From contig CBDFHU010000070.1 of the NCBI GenBank assembly GCA_965247375.1, positions 35,270-99,269 on the forward strand: a DNA stretch of 64,000 bases, given 5' to 3'. The DNA comes from Arsenicibacter sp965247375 (GTDB lineage Bacteria > Bacteroidota > Bacteroidia > Cytophagales > Spirosomataceae). The position numbers and the translations under genes are program-made. The notes under the pieces are model-generated. The model did no database searches. It was given only the letters and a program-made list of their open reading frames with translations, and was not told where the DNA came from. Positions 61,514 through 64,000 of the stretch are shown in pieces; positions within the stretch are counted from its first letter, which is position 1; each line of letters begins with the position of its first letter.

Positions 61514-62323
61514 ATGTCAACCTTTCTGCGCTACCTCCTGCTCATGCTGGCCGCCGCCTCGTTTATCTATCCGTTTGTCTGGATGCTTAGTGCCTCCCTG
61601 TCGTCGGAAAGTGAACTCGGCAACCTGACGCTCTGGCCGGTTGGCTTTACGTGGGCGAACTATGTCACAGTGTTGTCAAAAATTCCGCTGGGACGGGCCT
61701 TTGTCAACAGTATTCTGGTGGCAGTCATAACAACCGGTCTGGTGCTGATTTCGGGCGCGATGACCGGCTATGCCCTCGCCCGGTTACAGTTCCGGGGCCG
61801 GAATCTGATTTTTTACCTCATCATTTTCACGATGACCCTGCCGTTTCAGATCACCCTCATTCCCAATTACATCACGATGGTCAAACTGGGCTGGGTCGAT
61901 ACCTATTTCGCGCTTATTGTCCCGTTTATGCTCAACTCGCTATCGATTCTGCTGTTCCGGCAGGCATTTATGGGATTACCGCAGGCCCTGATCGATGCCG
62001 CGCGGCTGGATGGCTGCGGAGAGCTGCGGATTATTTTCCAGATTCTGTTTCCCAACATCCTGCCTACGGTACTGACCATTACCATTCTGACCTTCATGGG
62101 TCTGTGGAATGAAGCCCTGTGGCCGCTGATCGTCATCCGCGACGAACCGACGATGACCATGCCGCAGCTCGTTACGCTGTTTTCGGTCGGTGGCCGCGCC
62201 GACGGACAGCTTACGGTCAAGATTGCGGCGGCGGTGATGCTGGCGGTTCCGATTATTGTTTTGTACCTGTTTTTCCAGAGACACTTTATCCGAAGCATGG
62301 CCTCATCGGGCCTGAAAGATTAG
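61514..62323 (+). CDS. ABC sugar transporter permease (MalG/UgpE-type)
   Basis: A 269-residue permease with six expected helices. It shows the MalG-type start 'FIYPFVWMLSASLSSESELG', 'FVNSILVAVITTGLVLISGAMTGYALARL' and the EAA motif 'LIDAARLDGCGELRIIFQIL'. It ends 6 bp before the GH130-type gene, so import and intracellular cleavage of the sugar are encoded in one operon. Confidence 0.93.
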   Translation: MSTFLRYLLLMLAAASFIYPFVWMLSASLSSESELGNLTLWPVGFTWANYVTVLSKIPLGRAFVNSILVAVITTGLVLISGAMTGYALARLQFRGRNLIFYLIIFTMTLPFQITLIPNYITMVKLGWVDTYFALIVPFMLNSLSILLFRQAFMGLPQALIDAARLDGCGELRIIFQILFPNILPTVLTITILTFMGLWNEALWPLIVIRDEPTMTMPQLVTLFSVGGRADGQLTVKIAAAVMLAVPIIVLYLFFQRHFIRSMASSGLKD

Positions 62324-62329
62324 TACGAT

Positions 62330-63787
62330 ATGAACATTACGCGCACGGCCATACGGTTTACGGCCAACCCCGAACGGGTGATTTTACGCTACCTCAGCCT
62401 GCACGGCCCCCATCGGGTACCTCACATTGCCAGCCGGATCGACCGCATGAGTGAGCCGGAAGCCGAATCGCTGCTGACAGAGACCCGCGAACTGTTTGGT
62501 GACCGGCACCGGCGGCTGGATGATGCTTTCCGGCAGCACCTTGCCGAAGCGGCCCAAAGGCACCCACTGCCCGAACACTGGTCAGATACCCGCCGGTTGC
62601 TGCTCGGGGCCTGCATGACCATGGAATATTCGACGCAGGCGGCCGCCTTGTTTAACCCGTCGATTGTACTACACCCCGATCAGTCAGGGCTGCCGGAGGG
62701 TAGTATACGCTTTATCATGAGTCTGCGGGCAACGGGCGAAAGCCATATTTCGTCGATTGAATTCCGGACCGGTTTGCTGACCGCCGACGGGCAGATACAG
62801 CTGGACGAACTGACACCCTACGCCACGCGGTCGGCCAAAAACTGGCATAAAGTATATACCAAAGACTTCGTGCGGGAACGGCTCCGGTATTTTCTCCATA
62901 CGTCGGAAACGATTCTGGACGAGCTGCCCGACCGGTTTACCGCACCGGAAGCCATGCAGGTGCTGACCAATCTCCCCGACTCGGGCGGGCACAGCCGGTT
63001 TTATGAATCACAGAAAGCCCTGATGGAAATTCTGGACACCAACTATGACCTTGTTTGCGAACCGGACGTCCCTCTGACCGAGCGGGTCATTTTCCCGAAC
63101 GCCAAAGGCGAGAGCAAGGGAATGGAAGACGTGCGGTTTGTGCAGTTTACCGACGAGGATGGTTCGACCTGTTACTACAGCACCTACACGGCTTACGACG
63201 GCGAAACTATCAAGTGTCAGCTGATGGAAACGACCGACTTTGTCGAATTCCGCGTCCGGACCATGTACGGTGACGGCATTCAGGATAAGGGCATGGCCTT
63301 GTTTCCCGAAAAGGTTGGCGGTAAGTATGTGATGCTGAGCCGGCAGGGTGGCGAATACATCAATATTATGTTCTCAGACGATCTGCATGTCTGGGACGAG
63401 TACCAGACCATTGTTGAGCCGGCATTTGGCTGGGAAACAGTGCAACTGGGGAATTGCGGTTCGCCCATAAAAACCGGAAAAGGCTGGCTGGTGCTCACCC
63501 ACGGCGTCGGGCCGCTGCGCCGGTATGCCATCGGTGTGGTGCTCCTCGACTTACAGGACCCGACCCGCGTCATCGGACGGCTGAGCAAGCCCCTGATTGA
63601 GCCGCTCGAATCCGAACGCGAAGGCTACGTGCCGAACGTGGTCTATACCTGCGGCTGGCTGCAACACCAGGACCAGCTGATTATTCCGTATGCGATGTCT
63701 GACTCGGCCTGCGGCATTATAACCCTGTCATTACGGGAGTTGCTGGCCGAATTTCAAAAAAGAATATGTAACCAAAATCCAAAATGA
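62330..63787 (+). CDS. GH130-type glycosidase/phosphorylase
   Basis: A 485-residue cytoplasmic protein without signal peptide. An N-terminal helical extension (about 1-90) leads to a five-bladed propeller with family GH130 features: 'LFNPSIVLHPDQSG', 'GMEDVRFVQFTDEDGSTCYY', 'KGMALFPEKVGGKYVMLSR', 'GNCGSPIKTGKGWLVLTHGVGPLRRYAIG' and 'EREGYVPNVVYTCG'. GH130 enzymes act on beta-mannosides, mostly by phosphorolysis. In this operon it would cleave the disaccharide or oligosaccharide brought in by the ABC permeases. Its stop overlaps the next start by 4 bp (ATGA). Confidence 0.87.
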   Translation: MNITRTAIRFTANPERVILRYLSLHGPHRVPHIASRIDRMSEPEAESLLTETRELFGDRHRRLDDAFRQHLAEAAQRHPLPEHWSDTRRLLLGACMTMEYSTQAAALFNPSIVLHPDQSGLPEGSIRFIMSLRATGESHISSIEFRTGLLTADGQIQLDELTPYATRSAKNWHKVYTKDFVRERLRYFLHTSETILDELPDRFTAPEAMQVLTNLPDSGGHSRFYESQKALMEILDTNYDLVCEPDVPLTERVIFPNAKGESKGMEDVRFVQFTDEDGSTCYYSTYTAYDGETIKCQLMETTDFVEFRVRTMYGDGIQDKGMALFPEKVGGKYVMLSRQGGEYINIMFSDDLHVWDEYQTIVEPAFGWETVQLGNCGSPIKTGKGWLVLTHGVGPLRRYAIGVVLLDLQDPTRVIGRLSKPLIEPLESEREGYVPNVVYTCGWLQHQDQLIIPYAMSDSACGIITLSLRELLAEFQKRICNQNPK

Positions 63788-64000
63788 CTCAACGTACGTT
63801 AATATACCTGTGTTTTGTAGCCGTCCAGTTTGCGGTGCTTTCCTTCTCCTGTAAAAAAGCCCCGGTTTCTTCCAATTACTCTACGGGCCGTTTTGTCACC
63901 ATTTCACACTTGCAACATCTTTACAAAAGTGTTAAATTACCGGTTGGCCCTGAAGTAGGTACTGTCGCCATCTATAGTAATGCCCCTAACTACAACCTCA
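63784..64000 (+). CDS. Lipoprotein, N-terminal part (runs off window)
   Basis: ATG at 63784 overlaps the GH130 stop. The product begins with a hydrophobic signal and a lipobox-like FSFSC at residue 23, then KKAPVSSNYSTGRFVTISHL and 'GPEVGTVAIYSNAPNY' before the window ends. The family cannot be read from 72 residues; co-translation suggests a surface or periplasmic part of the same sugar pathway. Confidence 0.75.
   Translation, partial: MTQRTLIYLCFVAVQFAVLSFSCKKAPVSSNYSTGRFVTISHLQHLYKSVKLPVGPEVGTVAIYSNAPNYNL

Overview
The window comes from a member of the Bacteroidota, most likely a Spirosoma-like cytophagal bacterium. The support is two SusC/SusD loci with FecR and ECF sigma regulators, STN-type TonB-dependent receptors, promoters of the Bacteroidota form TTTG-N19-TAnnTTTG (a very good one at 3802-3832), starts without clear Shine-Dalgarno sites, and the gene order DUF1573 - yajC - ybbR - coaE. 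The genus is an inference; no rRNA gene is present.

Layout. 1-5690: housekeeping genes (DUF1573 end, YajC, YbbR-like, CoaE), an amidase, small membrane proteins and an esterase. 5697-18943: a decayed-looking polysaccharide locus, read leftwards, of FecR, SusC, SusD, two surface lipoproteins and two heparinase-II/III-like lyases. An alpha-L-fucosidase cut off after about 234 residues abuts its end. 19131-24954: a small AT-hook-like protein, a DUF1080 protein, an XRE regulator and an unrecognised 857-residue protein. 25145-31486: a tandem array of six genes for 44-45-residue lipoprotein-like peptides, then a TPR-CHAT protease-like protein, a TPR anti-sigma candidate, and an ECF sigma gene split by an IS30-type element. 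31625-37929: a WYL regulator, a glutaryl-CoA-type dehydrogenase, an FAD protein, an orphan ECF sigma factor and an M28 peptidase. 38099-39399: a two-gene RiPP-like operon with a 52-residue exported peptide ending in a CPGC motif and a DUF692/MNIO enzyme.

39457-50525 is an 11-kb integrated element in the 3' end of a tRNA-Ser(GGA) gene, bounded by a 19-bp direct repeat. It has divergent HTH regulators, a tyrosine integrase, a VapE helicase, an iteron-rich putative origin and a RepB-type primase. These are followed by a RimK-like ATP-grasp ligase, a small protein and a lone phage tail tape measure protein. The order resembles a phage satellite (PICI) rather than a prophage: no capsid, portal or terminase gene is present.

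50932-64000: a second glycan locus read rightwards (ECF sigma, FecR, SusC, SusD, LamG lipoprotein) continuing into a MalEFG-type ABC importer, a GH130-type mannoside phosphorylase/hydrolase and the start of another lipoprotein. Outer-membrane capture, inner-membrane import and cytoplasmic cleavage of a possibly mannose-containing glycan would thus be encoded together.

Four genes (amidase, first SusC, first FecR, ABC binding protein) each carry what looks like one extra base in a short homopolymer. This is either gene decay or a sequencing artefact. The most novel-looking items are the six-peptide array beside CHAT, the peptide-MNIO operon, and the satellite carrying its own tape measure protein and ATP-grasp ligase.
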